From Fragum whitleyi (taxonomy: Eukaryota; Mollusca; Bivalvia; Cardiida; Cardiidae): a DNA stretch of 64,000 nt. The stretch covers positions 32,200,693 through 32,264,692 of the forward strand of contig OX411549.1 in NCBI GenBank assembly GCA_948146395.1, given 5' to 3'. The notes beneath the pieces were generated by a model. It did not search any database, had not been told where the DNA came from, and was given only the letters and a program-made list of their open reading frames with translations. The first letter of the stretch is position 1. Every line of letters starts with the position of its first letter. A program made the translations under genes and the position numbers. Shown here piece by piece: positions 63,340-64,000 of this stretch.

Positions 63340-64000
63340 CGTAATTAACCATAATCACTCGGGTATAATCAACCTTTGTCTACAGGACGATATTATGATC
63401 ATAGAATAGAGGCATGTGCAAAGTTTCTAAGCAATAGCTTAAGTAGAAACAGAGAATTTACAAATGTACATCAGTTGCACGAAAAACTTAACCAAGAATT
63501 TAGAATTTCTAAGCCTTAAAAGGGTTAAAACTCCACAAAATAAAATATCAGAGTAATTAATCTTTGTCTAGAGACTGATATTATGGAAATAGAAGCGTAT
63601 GCAAAGTTTCAAAGCAATAGCTTAGGTGAGAAAAAGAGATAAAACTTATGTACAACAGTTGCATGTATAAACTTAACAAAGAAAAGAATTTATAAGTCCG
63701 AAAAGGGTTAAAATTCAACTTGATTCAACATCAGTGTAATGAATCTCTGTCCAGAGGTTGATATTATGATCACAGAAGCATGCAAGGTTTTCATGCAATA
63801 GCTTAAGTAGAAACAGAAATATTACAGATATACATCAGTTGCACGTGAAATCTTTACCGAGTTCAAAGTTCGAAAAGGGTTAAAATTCCACTAAAATCAA
63901 TATCAAAGTAACGAATCTTTGTCTTGAGGCTGATATTATAGTCACAGAAGTATGTGCAAAGCTTCAAAGCAAAAGATCTAGTAGAAACAGTGATTTTAAA
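63340..64000 (+). repeat. Tandem array of ~180-bp units, open at the right edge
   Basis: About 3.5 units with landmarks near 63368, 63559, 63741 and 63915 ('aatctttgtct' type, 'gaggctgatattat', 'tgcaaagtttcaaagcaata', 'aaaagggttaaaa'). Unit spacing falls from about 190 to 174 bp. The style matches the core repeats of the HINE/pearl-like elements; neither end is in the window, so that assignment is uncertain. Confidence 0.7.

Overview
The window is animal nuclear DNA, AT-rich, intron-rich and full of transposable elements. It most likely comes from a bivalve mollusc. That is an inference from the intronic repeats: pearl/HINE-like elements with minisatellite cores, GGAC microsatellites and 3' hairpins, plus tRNA-derived SINEs, a BEL/Pao element and a Ngaro element.

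Host gene. One host gene was recognised: RAD50, on the minus strand from 53892 down to 146 and continuing beyond the left edge. I reconstructed 28 exons by hand. They total 2727 coding bases (909 codons) and join in one open frame. Exon 1 carries the Walker A loop, exon 5 the Q-loop, exons 6-22 the first coiled coil, exon 23 the CPLC zinc hook (residues 684-687) and exons 24-28 the start of the returning coiled coil. The last third of the protein (signature motif, Walker B, D-loop) lies outside the window. Intron 17 appears to use a GC donor.

Introns. Most of the 53.7 kb is intron, and the large introns are swollen by insertions. Intron 27 (348-4968) holds MITEs and a 1.18-kb repeat. Intron 24 has a mariner-like element. 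Intron 22 (10047-14981) is two nested minisatellite-bearing elements. Introns 18-20 hold more of these and SINEs. Intron 13 (27136-36201) contains an inverted copy of the 1.18-kb repeat, interrupted by a nearly intact 5.7-kb Ngaro tyrosine-recombinase retrotransposon and by a HINE-like element. Intron 7 (40979-47437) contains a heavily rearranged 5.7-kb BEL/Pao element flanked by a 5-bp target duplication.

Upstream of RAD50 (53893-64000). No other host gene was recognised. This part has a HINE-like element about 110 bp from the start codon, short tandem repeats, tRNA-like sequences, two damaged LINE reverse-transcriptase copies (one split by about 4 kb of inserted DNA) and a tandem array running off the right edge.

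The most interesting material is the set of about ten HINE/pearl-like families. They share one end design, and every copy I could orient lies antisense to RAD50. Also notable are the Ngaro and HINE insertions, for which the window itself supplies an empty site, and the scrambled BEL element.
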